NCBI RefSeq assembly: GCF_001590865.1
Contig: NZ_BBUY01000006.1
Span: forward strand, 94,955-141,624
Source of the DNA: Streptomyces sp. NBRC 110611
GTDB taxonomy: Bacteria > Actinomycetota > Actinomycetes > Streptomycetales > Streptomycetaceae
Direction of reading: 5' to 3'
DNA length: 46,670 nucleotides
Below the pieces are notes generated by a model. That model made no database searches and was not told where the DNA came from. It saw only the letters and a program-made list of their open reading frames with translations. Positions 23,131 to 31,880 of the stretch are shown here, one piece after another. The position numbers and the translations under genes are program-made. Numbering within the stretch: position 1 is the first letter of the stretch; every line of letters begins with the position of its first letter.

Positions 23131-24441
23131 CTACAGCGCCGCCGGCGCCGCCTGCCGCAGGCGGCCGAGGTCGACGGCGTCGGCCATCGCCAGGTAGCCC
23201 GCGTCGCTGGGGTGGAGGTGGTCGCCGGAGTCGTAGGCGGGGAACAGCCGGTCCGGGGCGGCGGGGTCGCGGAGGGCCGCGTCGAAGTCGACCACCTCGT
23301 CGTAGACGGTACCGGCCCGGATGACGCGGTTGACCTGCTCGCGGACCGCGTCCAGCCGGGCCGAGTAGCCGCGGTGCCCGCCGAACGGCAGGAGGGTGGC
23401 GCCGGTGACCCGAACCCCGCGGGCGTGCGCCTGGCGGACGAGCTGCCGCATGCCCGCGACGATCTTCTCCGGGTCGAGCTGGCGCGGGGACTTCAGCAGG
23501 TCGTTGACGCCGATCTCGACGATCACGGCCCGCACGCCCGGACGGGTCAGGGCGTCCCGCTCGAAGCGGGAGAGCAGGCTGGGGCCGTTGTTGGGGGAGA
23601 ACCTGCTGCCGTCGAGCAGCAGGCGGTTGCCGCTGATGCCCTGGTTGAGGACGCCGTAGCGCGGTGCGCCGGGCTCGTCGCGCAGCCGCGCCGCGAGGAA
23701 GTCGGTCCAGCGGTGGTTGGCACCGGCGGTGGAGGTGATGCCGTCGGTGATCGAGTCGCCGATCGCGACGACCGTGCCGTGCGCCTTGGAGCTCCAGACG
23801 TCCACGCCGGTCAGGTAGCGCCAGTACGGGCTCTGCTCGGTGTACGCGGCACCCGTGGCGTCCTCGGCGCGGTCGCCGCGCGCCAGGTAGGAGGTCTGGC
23901 GGGCGTACGGGTGGTACGTGGCGGGGCCCGAGGGGGACGGGGAGTACGTGGTGACCAGCACGTCCGTGTCGCCGGGCACCGTCAGCCGCACCGGGTCGCT
24001 GGTGACCGCGCCACCGGCCGGGACGGTCACTGCGGGCTTGCCGCCGAAGGCCAGCCGGCGCATGGTGCCGGCCGCGGCGGTGGGCTCGCTGGGGGCCAGG
24101 GCCAGGGCCAGCGAGGCGTGGCCGACCACCAGCGGGCGGGTGCCGTAGAGGTTGGAGAGCCGGATACGGACGGCGGAGCCGCCGACGCTGGTGTGCACGA
24201 CGTTCCGCATCGACATCCCGGCGTACCCGTCCAGGGTTCCGGGCTCGGCCGCCGCCGCGGCCGCCGACCAGGTGCCGACCCACTGCCCGGAGACCGCCGG
24301 TTCCGCGGGGTCGTGCGGCGTGTGCGGCCCGCGGCCGGGGCCGCCGTCCGGGCCGCCGAAACCGACGAATATCGCGGTCGAGATCAGCACCACCGCGGAT
24401 GCCAGGCCGATGAACGGCGTGTAACCCACACTTCTCTTCAT
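23131..24441 (-). CDS. Secreted or membrane-anchored SGNH/GDSL hydrolase
   Basis: This 436-residue protein has an N-terminal hydrophobic signal or anchor (PFIGLASAVVLISTAIFVGF). The SGNH catalytic domain starts near residue 207 with block I VVAIGDSITDG. Block III is EIGVNDL and the C-terminal catalytic pair is HLHPSDAGY. The first 200 residues form an extra beta-rich domain (VRIRLSNLYGTRP), as in larger Streptomyces SGNH esterases. Likely substrate is an ester of sugar or lipid; not determinable. Confidence 0.88.
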   Translation of the reverse strand: MKRSVGYTPFIGLASAVVLISTAIFVGFGGPDGGPGRGPHTPHDPAEPAVSGQWVGTWSAAAAAAEPGTLDGYAGMSMRNVVHTSVGGSAVRIRLSNLYGTRPLVVGHASLALALAPSEPTAAAGTMRRLAFGGKPAVTVPAGGAVTSDPVRLTVPGDTDVLVTTYSPSPSGPATYHPYARQTSYLARGDRAEDATGAAYTEQSPYWRYLTGVDVWSSKAHGTVVAIGDSITDGITSTAGANHRWTDFLAARLRDEPGAPRYGVLNQGISGNRLLLDGSRFSPNNGPSLLSRFERDALTRPGVRAVIVEIGVNDLLKSPRQLDPEKIVAGMRQLVRQAHARGVRVTGATLLPFGGHRGYSARLDAVREQVNRVIRAGTVYDEVVDFDAALRDPAAPDRLFPAYDSGDHLHPSDAGYLAMADAVDLGRLRQAAPAAL

Positions 24442-24751
24442 ACGGGAGCGGTCTCCTGGGTGAAGCGGAGCGGGGTGCTCCGGGCGGGCAAGGGCGGCGG
24501 ATGAGCAGCGGCACCGTTGCGGTCCGATCGGGCCCTCATGATCCCACGGACCTCCCTGGAGCCGCCTGGCGCCCCGCTCGGCGCTTCGGTGTCAGGGACG
24601 CGGGGAACTCGTGGCGCGTTCCGGGAGTAGGTCAGAGTGGGACCGGGGACCCATGGCCGGAAACCACGGCCGGCCGGTGGCCGGACGCGCGGCGCAGGAC
24701 GGGCCGCGCGGACGACCGGCCGCAGGACGACGGGGGCAGGCAGGAGCAGTG
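24442..24751. other. Intergenic region between SGNH hydrolase and DUF445 genes
   Basis: These 310 bases carry the two divergent promoters. No gene or repeat of note is visible. Confidence 0.4.
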
Positions 24752-26107
24752 GTGGAGCGGATGGAACGCACTCAGGCGGATACGGGCCCGCATCGGGAGA
24801 CCGCCCCGATGGCGGGCGCCCGGAAGGGCCCGGCGGGGCCCGGCGGCTTCGCGTACGACGCGGCCGACGCGGCCCGCCGGCGCGCCGTACGCCGGATGAA
24901 GACGCTGGCCACCGGCCTGCTGCTGGCCGTCGCGCTGGTGTACGTCCTGGCGAAGTGGGCCGGGAACGCCGGGGCGGGCGGCTGGACCGGGTTCGTCGCC
25001 GCGGCGGCGGAGGCCGGGATGGTCGGTGCGCTGGCCGACTGGTTCGCGGTCACCGCGCTGTTCAAGCGGCCGATGGGGCTGCCGATCCCGCACACCGCCA
25101 TCATTCCGACGAAGAAGGACCAGCTCGGACAGAGCCTGGGCGAGTTCGTCGGCGAGAACTTCCTCTCCGGCGAGGTGGTACGGCGCCGGCTGCGCTCCGT
25201 GGGCATCGGCCGCCGGCTGGGCGGCTGGCTCGCCGAACCGAAGAACGCCGACCGGGTCACCGCCGAACTGTCCACCGCGCTGCGCGGTGCGCTGACCGTC
25301 CTGCGCGACTCCGACGTCCAGGCGGTGGTCGGCGAGGCGATCACCCGCCGTGCGGACGCGGCGGAGATCGCTCCGGGAATCGGCACGATGCTGGAGAAGG
25401 TCGTCGCCGAGGGCGGCCACCGGCGGGTGGTGGACCTGTTCGTGGCCCGCGCCCATGACTGGCTGGTCGAGCACGGCGACTCCGTCATGACGGCGGTCTC
25501 CGGCGGCGCTCCCGGATGGACCCCGCGGTTCGTCGACCGCAAGGTGGGCGAACGGGTCTACAAGGAGCTGCTGCGCTTCGTCACCGAGATGCGGGACATG
25601 CCGGAGCACCCGGCGCGCGGCGCCATCGACCGCTTCCTGCGGGACTTCGCGGCCGATCTGCAGACCGACCCGGACACCCGCGCCAAGGTGGAGCGGCTGA
25701 AGTCCGAGGTCCTGGGCCGCGGCGAGGTACAGGACCTGATCGCCTCGGCCTGGGGCGCGGTCCGCGCGATGATCGTGGCCGCCGCCGAGGACGAGCGCAG
25801 CGAACTGCGGCTGCGGGTGCGCGCGGCGCTGCTGTCCCTGGGCCGCCGGCTCTCCGACGAGCAGCGGCTGCAGGGCAAGGTGGACGGCTGGCTGGAGGGC
25901 GCGGCGGTGTACGTGGTGACCACGTACCAGGGGGAGATCACCTCCCTGATCACCGACACCGTGGCCGGCTGGGACGCCGAGCACACCTCGCGGAAGATCG
26001 AGGCGCACATCGGCCGTGACCTGCAGTTCATCCGGATCAACGGCACGGTCGTCGGCGCGCTGGCCGGTCTGGCGATCTACACCGTCTCGCAGGTCCTCGG
26101 CGGCTGA
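24752..26107 (+). CDS. DUF445 family membrane protein
   Basis: This protein has about 451 residues from GTG at 24752 (CAGGAG site), or ATG at 24761 as an alternative. It has N-terminal hydrophobic segments (ATGLLLAVALVYVLAKW; GALADWFAVTALFKRPMGLPIPHTAIIP is the DUF445 signature), a long charged helical middle, and a C-terminal helix (VVGALAGLAIYTVSQV). The family is conserved in bacteria with no firm function; coiled-coil envelope roles have been suggested. Confidence 0.88.
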   Translation: MERMERTQADTGPHRETAPMAGARKGPAGPGGFAYDAADAARRRAVRRMKTLATGLLLAVALVYVLAKWAGNAGAGGWTGFVAAAAEAGMVGALADWFAVTALFKRPMGLPIPHTAIIPTKKDQLGQSLGEFVGENFLSGEVVRRRLRSVGIGRRLGGWLAEPKNADRVTAELSTALRGALTVLRDSDVQAVVGEAITRRADAAEIAPGIGTMLEKVVAEGGHRRVVDLFVARAHDWLVEHGDSVMTAVSGGAPGWTPRFVDRKVGERVYKELLRFVTEMRDMPEHPARGAIDRFLRDFAADLQTDPDTRAKVERLKSEVLGRGEVQDLIASAWGAVRAMIVAAAEDERSELRLRVRAALLSLGRRLSDEQRLQGKVDGWLEGAAVYVVTTYQGEITSLITDTVAGWDAEHTSRKIEAHIGRDLQFIRINGTVVGALAGLAIYTVSQVLGG

Positions 26108-26183
26108 CGGCGGCACGGCCCGACGAGGGCGGGGCCCGGGGCCGCGGCAGGGCCGCCCGGCCGCGCCGTTACGCTCGTAGGTT

Positions 26184-26420
26184 GTGCTCTCCCACTCCTC
26201 CGGCGGGCGGCCCCCGCGCCGCCGTCCCGGCCGCCCCACGCTGCTGTGGCTCCTGGTCCCGTACCTGCTCCACCTGGGCGCGCTGCCCCTGGTGAACCGG
26301 GTGACCCCCACCGTCCTCGGCCTCCCCTTCCTCTTCTTCTGGCTGCTGCTGGCCACCCTGCTGACCCCGGTCGCGGTATGGCTGGCCCGGCGCGGTGACA
26401 GGAAGCGGGGCCGGGTATGA
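26184..26420 (+). CDS. DUF3311 small membrane subunit of a solute symporter
   Basis: This 78-residue protein has two helices (LLWLLVPYLLHLGALPLVNR, LPFLFFWLLLATLLTPVAVWL) and a basic tail, the DUF3311 pattern. GTG start at 26184. The stop overlaps the symporter ATG (ATGA). DUF3311 proteins commonly precede SSS-family transporters and are believed to be a small partner. Confidence 0.86.
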   Translation: MLSHSSGGRPPRRRPGRPTLLWLLVPYLLHLGALPLVNRVTPTVLGLPFLFFWLLLATLLTPVAVWLARRGDRKRGRV

Positions 26421-27985
26421 ACGCCGCGGTCGCGACCTCGGTCTTCGGGGCCTTCATGGTGCTCACCGTGGCCCTCGGCCTGCTCGCGGTACGCGGCAGG
26501 GGCAGGGGCGGGGGCCTCACCGAGTGGTCGGTGGGCGGCCGGAGCATGGGCACCGTCTTCATCTGGGTGCTGATGGCCGGTGAGGGCTACACCAGCTTCA
26601 GCTACCTCGGCGCCGCCGGCTGGGGCTACAACACCGGCGCCCCCGTGCTCTACGTGCTGGCCTACATGTCCTGCGGGTATGCGATCGGGTACGTCGTCGG
26701 CCCGATGCTGTGGGCCTACGCCCGCCGGCACGGCCTGGTCGGCATCACCGACATCGTCGCGCACCGCTACCGCCGGCCCTGGCTCGGCGCCGCCGTCGCC
26801 CTGCTCGCCACCGTCTGCCTGCTGCCGTACATCCAGCTCCAGATCACCGGCATGGGCGTGGTCGTCTCGACGGTCTCCTACGGGACCATCAGCCTCAACT
26901 GGGCCTACTTCATAGGCTTCGCGGTCACCACCGCCTTCGTCGTGATCAGCGGGCTGCGCGGCAGCGCCTGGGTCTCCGTCCTCAAGGACGTCCTGGTCAT
27001 CGCCACCCTCGGCTTCCTCGCGGTCTATGTGCCGCTGCACTACTTCGACGGCTACGGGCCCTTCCTGGACCGGATCGTCGCCGAGAAGCCGCAGTGGCTG
27101 ACCTTCCCCGGACACGGCCCGGGCGGCCTGGGCCAGGTCTGGTTCATCACCACCACCGTCGTCAACTCCCTCACCGTGGTGATCTTCCCGACGACCGTGG
27201 CGGGCTACCTGGGCGCCCGCAACGCCGACGCGCTGCGCCGGAACGCGATGTACCTCCCCTTCTACAACGTGCTGCTGTTCGTGCCGATGCTGCTGGGCAT
27301 GGCGGCGCTCTTCGTGGTGCCGGGGCTGACCGGCGCGGACTCCAACCTGGCGCTCTTCAAGCTGGTGGTGGACTCCCTGCCGGCCTGGGCCGTGGGCGTG
27401 ATCGGGGTGGCCGCGGCCCTCTCCTCCATCGTGCCGATGGCCGTGTTCATGCTGGTCATCGGCACGATGTGGGGGAGGAGCGTACTGGGCGCGCTCCCCG
27501 GCCGAGCCGCCCGGCCGGACCGTCAGAAGCGGTGGTCGCAGCTGGTCGTGGTGGCGGCCGGCACGGTGGCGCTGCTGCTGACCTACACCGCCCCCAACAC
27601 CCTTGTCCGGCTGTCCCTGATCTCGTACGAGGGCATGGCGCAGCTGGTACCGATGCTGCTGCTGGGACTGGTGTGGCGGCGGCTGACGCTCCGTGCCGCG
27701 GTGAGCGGCCTGGCGGCGGGCTTCGCCCTGGTCTGTGTCCTGGTCTTCCGGGGGCACGACCCGGTGTGGGGGGTGAACGCGGGGCTCGTCGGGCTCGCCG
27801 TGAACGTCGCGGTGGCGCTGGCGGTCACCTGGCTGGGCCCGCCCGATACGGACGACGACCGTCCGGACGCCGAAGTGCTGGCGCTGGACGACGCGTTCCC
27901 CGAGGACTCCGCCCGGCCCGAGGAGTCTCCCCGGCCCGAGGAGTCTCCCGAGGTGGATGCCGCGCCGCTCAGGGCGTCGCCGTGA
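26417..27985 (+). CDS. Sodium/solute symporter (SSS family)
   Basis: This 522-residue transporter has about 13 helices. The SSS core is visible in WSVGGRSMGTVFIWVLMAGE (helix 1 region), YTSFSYLGAAGWGY, GSAWVSVLKDVLV and FPTTVAGYLGARN. The tail has an acidic repeat, two copies of RPEESP. It is coupled to DUF3311. Substrate (monocarboxylate, amino acid or sugar) is unclear. The 3' end overlaps the convergent lipoprotein gene by 17 bp. Confidence 0.9.
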   Translation: MNAAVATSVFGAFMVLTVALGLLAVRGRGRGGGLTEWSVGGRSMGTVFIWVLMAGEGYTSFSYLGAAGWGYNTGAPVLYVLAYMSCGYAIGYVVGPMLWAYARRHGLVGITDIVAHRYRRPWLGAAVALLATVCLLPYIQLQITGMGVVVSTVSYGTISLNWAYFIGFAVTTAFVVISGLRGSAWVSVLKDVLVIATLGFLAVYVPLHYFDGYGPFLDRIVAEKPQWLTFPGHGPGGLGQVWFITTTVVNSLTVVIFPTTVAGYLGARNADALRRNAMYLPFYNVLLFVPMLLGMAALFVVPGLTGADSNLALFKLVVDSLPAWAVGVIGVAAALSSIVPMAVFMLVIGTMWGRSVLGALPGRAARPDRQKRWSQLVVVAAGTVALLLTYTAPNTLVRLSLISYEGMAQLVPMLLLGLVWRRLTLRAAVSGLAAGFALVCVLVFRGHDPVWGVNAGLVGLAVNVAVALAVTWLGPPDTDDDRPDAEVLALDDAFPEDSARPEESPRPEESPEVDAAPLRASP

Positions 27986-28928
27986 CCTTCTTGCCGTCCT
28001 TGGAGACCGCGAACCACAGGCCCGTCTTGCCCTGGCCCTTGATGTCCCCCGGCTGTTTGTCGCCGGTGAAGGTGTAGACGGGCCAGCAGTCGACGGCGAG
28101 CTGGCGCAGCCCGTCCGGGCGGGTGACGGTGGTGATCAGCTTGGGCGGAATGCCCTTCAGCCGGGAGCGGTCGGCGGGTTTGACGGGCTTCCAGGTGTCC
28201 AGGCAGGCGTCGTTGCAGCCGAACTTCATCGGCCAGGCACTGTCCTTGTCGAAGCGGTAGAGGGTCATGCCCTTGCCGTCGACGAGGATCTCGCCGAGCT
28301 CGGGCTGCCGGAACACCGAGACGTCACCGGTCTGCCGGTCACCGGCCTTCGTGCCGTCGGCGGCGAGCGCGTGCCAGGTGCCGCCGACCCCCTCGCCCTT
28401 GGTGTCGCCGGGCGCGGTGTCCTTGGCGAAGCGGTAGGCGGGCCGGCCGCCGATGGTCAGCTGCTCGGTACCGTCGGTGCGGGTGACCGAACCCAGTGCG
28501 CTCCGGGCGATCCCCGCAGGCGCCGAGGCGCCGTCGGACGGGACCGGCGGCCAGGCGGTGGCGCAGGACCCCGAGCAGTTGGACTGCGGTGGTTTCGCGG
28601 TGTCCTTGTCGAAGCGGTAGAGGGTCATGCCCCGGGAATCGGTGACGACGGGGCCGAGCTCGGCGTCCGGGCGCAGCGCCAGCGTCCCGGCGCCCGGCCC
28701 GGCCGCCGCCGGCTCACCACCGCTGCCGCCGGAGCCCGACGCGCTGCCGCCCGGGCCGGACCCGCCGTAGCCGTAGTCATTGGTGCCCTGCCCGGCGGGC
28801 TGGACGGTGTCGGTGGCGGGCGTGGTGCTGCCGGCCCCCTGGCTGCCGCTGCTGCCGCAGGCGGCGGTGAGCGCCAGGGTGGCGACCGCCGCGGTCGCGA
28901 GGCCCGCACGACGTCGCATGCTGCTCAT
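27969..28928 (-). CDS. Lipoprotein with Yx(FWY)xxD-type repeats
   Basis: This 319-residue lipoprotein has lipobox LTAAC ending at Cys24, then a Gly/Ser-rich linker to about 80. Repeated modules of the Yx(FWY)xxD type follow: GMTLYRFDKDTAK, AYRFAKDTAPGDTKG, GMTLYRFDKDSAW and YTFTGDKQPGDIKG. Each pair brackets a Cys-containing loop (CSGSCATAWPP; CNDACLDTWKP). It is probably on the outer membrane surface. ATG at 28928 has GAAGGAG upstream. The function of the family is unknown, although similar proteins occur beside redox genes, as here. Confidence 0.85.
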   Translation of the reverse strand: MSSMRRRAGLATAAVATLALTAACGSSGSQGAGSTTPATDTVQPAGQGTNDYGYGGSGPGGSASGSGGSGGEPAAAGPGAGTLALRPDAELGPVVTDSRGMTLYRFDKDTAKPPQSNCSGSCATAWPPVPSDGASAPAGIARSALGSVTRTDGTEQLTIGGRPAYRFAKDTAPGDTKGEGVGGTWHALAADGTKAGDRQTGDVSVFRQPELGEILVDGKGMTLYRFDKDSAWPMKFGCNDACLDTWKPVKPADRSRLKGIPPKLITTVTRPDGLRQLAVDCWPVYTFTGDKQPGDIKGQGKTGLWFAVSKDGKKVTATP

Positions 28929-29055
28929 GGTGTCTCCTTCGTTGTCCGTTGAGTTGGCCGTCAGTAGTCCGTCAGTTGTCCGTGGAGCGGGGGTCGGGGC
29001 TGCTGGGGGGAGGCTCGGAAGGTTCTGGAGGAGGCCGGAAGCCTTGCGGGTGTGG

Positions 29056-30732
29056 TCAGTTGCCGCCGGCCTGTACCCGTAGCGCCAGTGCCGGACAGCG
29101 GCGCACCGCCAGCTGCGCGCGGCGCCGCATCCGGGGCGGCAGCGGCATGCCGGCCCGCTCCGGGTAGCCGTCCGGCCCGAGCTTGACCACGCCGGGCACC
29201 ACATCGGCGCACAGGCCGTGGCCCCGGCACAGCGTCCAGTCGACCAGCAGCCGCTCCTGCGGCGGGGCGGGCTCCGGCGTGGCGGCGGGAGCCGGGGCGG
29301 TGACGGGGGTGGCGGAAGGGGGCGTCCGGTGCCCGGTGACCGGCAGGGCCCCGGTCACCGGGCGGCCGCACCCGAACCCGTGCGCATGGCGCTCGAACTC
29401 CTCGGGGAAGGCCGCGAGAGCCGAGGCGACGAAACGCGCGGTGCCGTCCGGGTGGCTGCACGCGCCGCGCCGCTCCACCGCCCGCATCCGGGCCCGTACG
29501 GCGTCCAGCGCGGCCTCGCCGCCGCCCCGTACGGCGCGGGCCAGGGCATCGGCGAGCGCCGGCAGCCCCAGTACGCAGGGGCCGCACTGCCCGGCCGACT
29601 CGGCGGCCATCCACCGCGCGACCCGTACCGTCTCCCCGGCCGGACAGGTCTCGTACGGCAGCGGCAGCACCGCGCCCGCGCCCAGTACCGCGCCGTGGCC
29701 GGCCAGCGCCTCCCGGGACAGCGTCGCGGTCCGGGCGTCGGCGGGGGAGAGGAAGGTGCCGTGGTAGCCGCCGAGCAGGACGCCCAGCCCCGGATCGGAC
29801 CCGCACAGGGCGAGGACCCGCATCAGGGAGACCCCGTAGGGGACCTCGACGACCCGGCTGCCGCCGACCGTCAGCAGCAGTGTGCCGGGCTCCGTGGGCA
29901 GTCCCGCCGTGCGGTAGCCGAGCGCGCCGAGCCGGGCGGCGACGGCGAGCTGGGCGTAGGTCTCGGTGTTCGACAGCAGCGTCGGCACACCGTTCAGGCC
30001 GCGCTCGCTGGAGCGGACCTTACGGCCCGACGGCAGGCCCGGCCCACCGCCCAGCCCGCTGGTCATCGCCGTGCCCTCGCCGGTGACGAACCGCTCGGTC
30101 AGCAGGGTGACCCGCAACAGCGGCCGGACCGGCCCGCGTTCGCGGATCGCCCGCCGTACCGACACCTCGACGTCCTTACGGGTCACCCCGACGGCGACCT
30201 CCTGCGCGCCGAGCGCGTCGGCGGCCAGCAGCGCGCCGTCCAGCACCAGATGCGGGACGTGCAGCAGCAGCGCGGTGTCCTTCAGGCAACTCGGCTCGCC
30301 CTCACTGCCGTTGACGACCACCGCACCCTTCCCGTCGGCGCGCCGCATCCCGTCCATGACGGCCGTCAGCTTGCGCGCGAACGGGAAGCCGGCGCCGCCC
30401 CTGCCCCGCAGACCGGTGTCCTCGGCGAGCGCCACCAGCTCGTGCGGCGCGAGCCGAGGCAGACCGCCGTGCAGGGTCAGGTGGGCCACCCGGTCCAGCC
30501 GCGGCACCTCGTCGAGCCCGGCCAGCAGCCGTGGCGGCCCGACGGACGCCAGCGTCGGCACGGACCCCGGCACGGACTCCGGTCCGGGCACGATCACCGG
30601 CAGCGGGCGGGTGGGCGCGGGAACGGAGGGTGGAGCGGGAACGGAGGGGAGAGCAGGGGCGGAGGGGAGCGCGGGGGCGAAGGCAGGGGTGAGGACGGGG
30701 GCGGGAGCGTGGGCGTGAGCGGGGGCGGTCAT
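29056..30732 (-). CDS. NuoF-like flavoprotein fused to a 3Cys ferredoxin
   Basis: This 558-residue protein begins with a Pro/Ala-rich low-complexity region (1-50), then a NuoF/SLBB flavoprotein part. GRGGAGFPFARKL is the FMN/NADH glycine loop and VVNGSEGEPSCLKD follows. The cluster site reads ESAGQCGPC with a late GACSHPDG, so the first Cys of the NuoF ESCGQC motif is Ala and only three of four cluster ligands are evident. The last 65 residues are a ferredoxin with CRGHGLC and RRCPAL, a three-Cys 3Fe-4S pattern. ATG at 30732 overlaps the upstream stop (ATGA). It is likely to take electrons from NAD(P)H and pass them to the membrane partner. This is inference. Confidence 0.8.
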   Translation of the reverse strand: MTAPAHAHAPAPVLTPAFAPALPSAPALPSVPAPPSVPAPTRPLPVIVPGPESVPGSVPTLASVGPPRLLAGLDEVPRLDRVAHLTLHGGLPRLAPHELVALAEDTGLRGRGGAGFPFARKLTAVMDGMRRADGKGAVVVNGSEGEPSCLKDTALLLHVPHLVLDGALLAADALGAQEVAVGVTRKDVEVSVRRAIRERGPVRPLLRVTLLTERFVTGEGTAMTSGLGGGPGLPSGRKVRSSERGLNGVPTLLSNTETYAQLAVAARLGALGYRTAGLPTEPGTLLLTVGGSRVVEVPYGVSLMRVLALCGSDPGLGVLLGGYHGTFLSPADARTATLSREALAGHGAVLGAGAVLPLPYETCPAGETVRVARWMAAESAGQCGPCVLGLPALADALARAVRGGGEAALDAVRARMRAVERRGACSHPDGTARFVASALAAFPEEFERHAHGFGCGRPVTGALPVTGHRTPPSATPVTAPAPAATPEPAPPQERLLVDWTLCRGHGLCADVVPGVVKLGPDGYPERAGMPLPPRMRRRAQLAVRRCPALALRVQAGGN

Positions 30733-31508
30733 GCGAGATGTTCTCCGGGTTCTCCTGATTTCCTGCGGGAATCGCGCAGCCGCAGGGCCAGCCGTCCGGC
30801 CACCGCGGCAAGACATACGGCGTATCCGGCGACGGCCCAGCCGGCCGCCGGACGGCCCGACTTCAGGCCGTGCACCAGGGCCAGCGCCCAGGCGAGATAC
30901 GCGCTCATGTGCAGCGCCCGCCACCAGCGGGACGTGGCGGCGCCGGTGAACGCACCACGTACCGCACCGGTCACCGCGACCGCGACGAACGCGTACGCGG
31001 CGAGCGTGCCCAGGCCCATGAGCACGGGCCGGGCGGCGTCGGTGAACGGCACCGCGACCGACGCCGTACCGACGTGTCCCCCGGCTGCTTTCACCCAGAT
31101 GTGCAGGCCCAGGAAGCCGAGCCCGGCGGCGCCGGTGCCGCGGTGCACGGCCTGGGCGAGCAGCCGGTGGCCGGAGCGCAGCACCATCCGGTCCGTGGCG
31201 GCCAGCCCCCACAGCACCGTGACCGACAGCGAGACCAGTGCGAGCACCCCGGCGCCGTAATCCAGGAAGCGCATCAGGGTGTCCATCGCGCCGGAGTGCA
31301 GGGTGACGGCGATGAAGAGCAGCAACGCGGCCGGAAGTGCCGGACGCAGCAGGGCGGTTGGGGGAAGGCCCCCGGCCGGACGGCGGGCCGGCGGCCGGGG
31401 CTCGCCCGGCGGGCGGCGGGGGCGGGGCCGGGGCCGGAGCCGGGGGGCGGCCGGGGAGGGCCGCGCGCGGTGGCGGCTCCGGCGGCTCTCCAGGCGCGGT
31501 GCGGACAT
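30729..31508 (-). CDS. Ferric-reductase-like membrane cytochrome b
   Basis: This 259-residue protein has a long Arg/Pro-rich N-terminus (1-50) and about six helices. Histidines in helix segments are available as heme ligands: LHSGAM, RSGHRLLAQAVHRGTG, GLHIWVKAAGG, ALHMSAYLAWALALVHGL. The layout matches ferric-reductase-like transmembrane proteins. ATG at 31508 has GGAGGG upstream. It is coupled to the NuoF-like gene by ATGA overlap, suggesting an electron path from NAD(P)H across the membrane. Confidence 0.8.
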   Translation of the reverse strand: MSAPRLESRRSRHRARPSPAAPRLRPRPRPRRPPGEPRPPARRPAGGLPPTALLRPALPAALLLFIAVTLHSGAMDTLMRFLDYGAGVLALVSLSVTVLWGLAATDRMVLRSGHRLLAQAVHRGTGAAGLGFLGLHIWVKAAGGHVGTASVAVPFTDAARPVLMGLGTLAAYAFVAVAVTGAVRGAFTGAATSRWWRALHMSAYLAWALALVHGLKSGRPAAGWAVAGYAVCLAAVAGRLALRLRDSRRKSGEPGEHLA

Positions 31509-31880
31509 CGACCCTCCGTAGTCGGGGCGCGGGGTCATCGGGTGCGGGACGGCGCAGGGCGCGAATTTCGACGACATTTCCCCGCGGCGGTATTTGCCCG
31601 GCGGCTTTTGTATGGGTGACCGCCGGTAACGCAAACCTTCCGTAACCAGCCGCATACGCAGGGCCGTTATGCGGCCGTGATCCCGTCGTGATCCGGGTGT
31701 CGAAAGCATCGCCGAGCGCGTTAAGGCTTTCGTAGGGTTTATCGCGCTGTGACAAATTCCGGTACCGGCATCGCGGGGGCCCGCCGGTACTCCGGATGAT
31801 GCCGACTCAGGCGCACGGAGCGCCCAACTCCCCCAACTCCCCCATGTCCAAGCCGCATCCCCGCCAGGATCGAGGTAGCG
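31509..31880. promoter_or_regulatory. Divergent promoter region, cytochrome operon versus PucR-type gene
   Basis: These 372 bases contain no supported gene. There is a relatively AT-rich patch near 31605-31760 that probably carries both promoters. GGTACCGG-type short dyads lie near 31760; no operator is recognised. Confidence 0.35.

Noticed and set aside
24632..27757. 1041-codon minus-strand frame across the DUF445 and symporter genes
   Set aside because: His/Gln/Arg/Gly-rich composition with no domain; opposite strand carries clear DUF445, DUF3311 and SSS proteins.
29218..31260. 680-codon plus-strand frame opposite the NuoF-like gene
   Set aside because: Antisense shadow with skewed composition; the minus strand has convincing flavoprotein and ferredoxin motifs.
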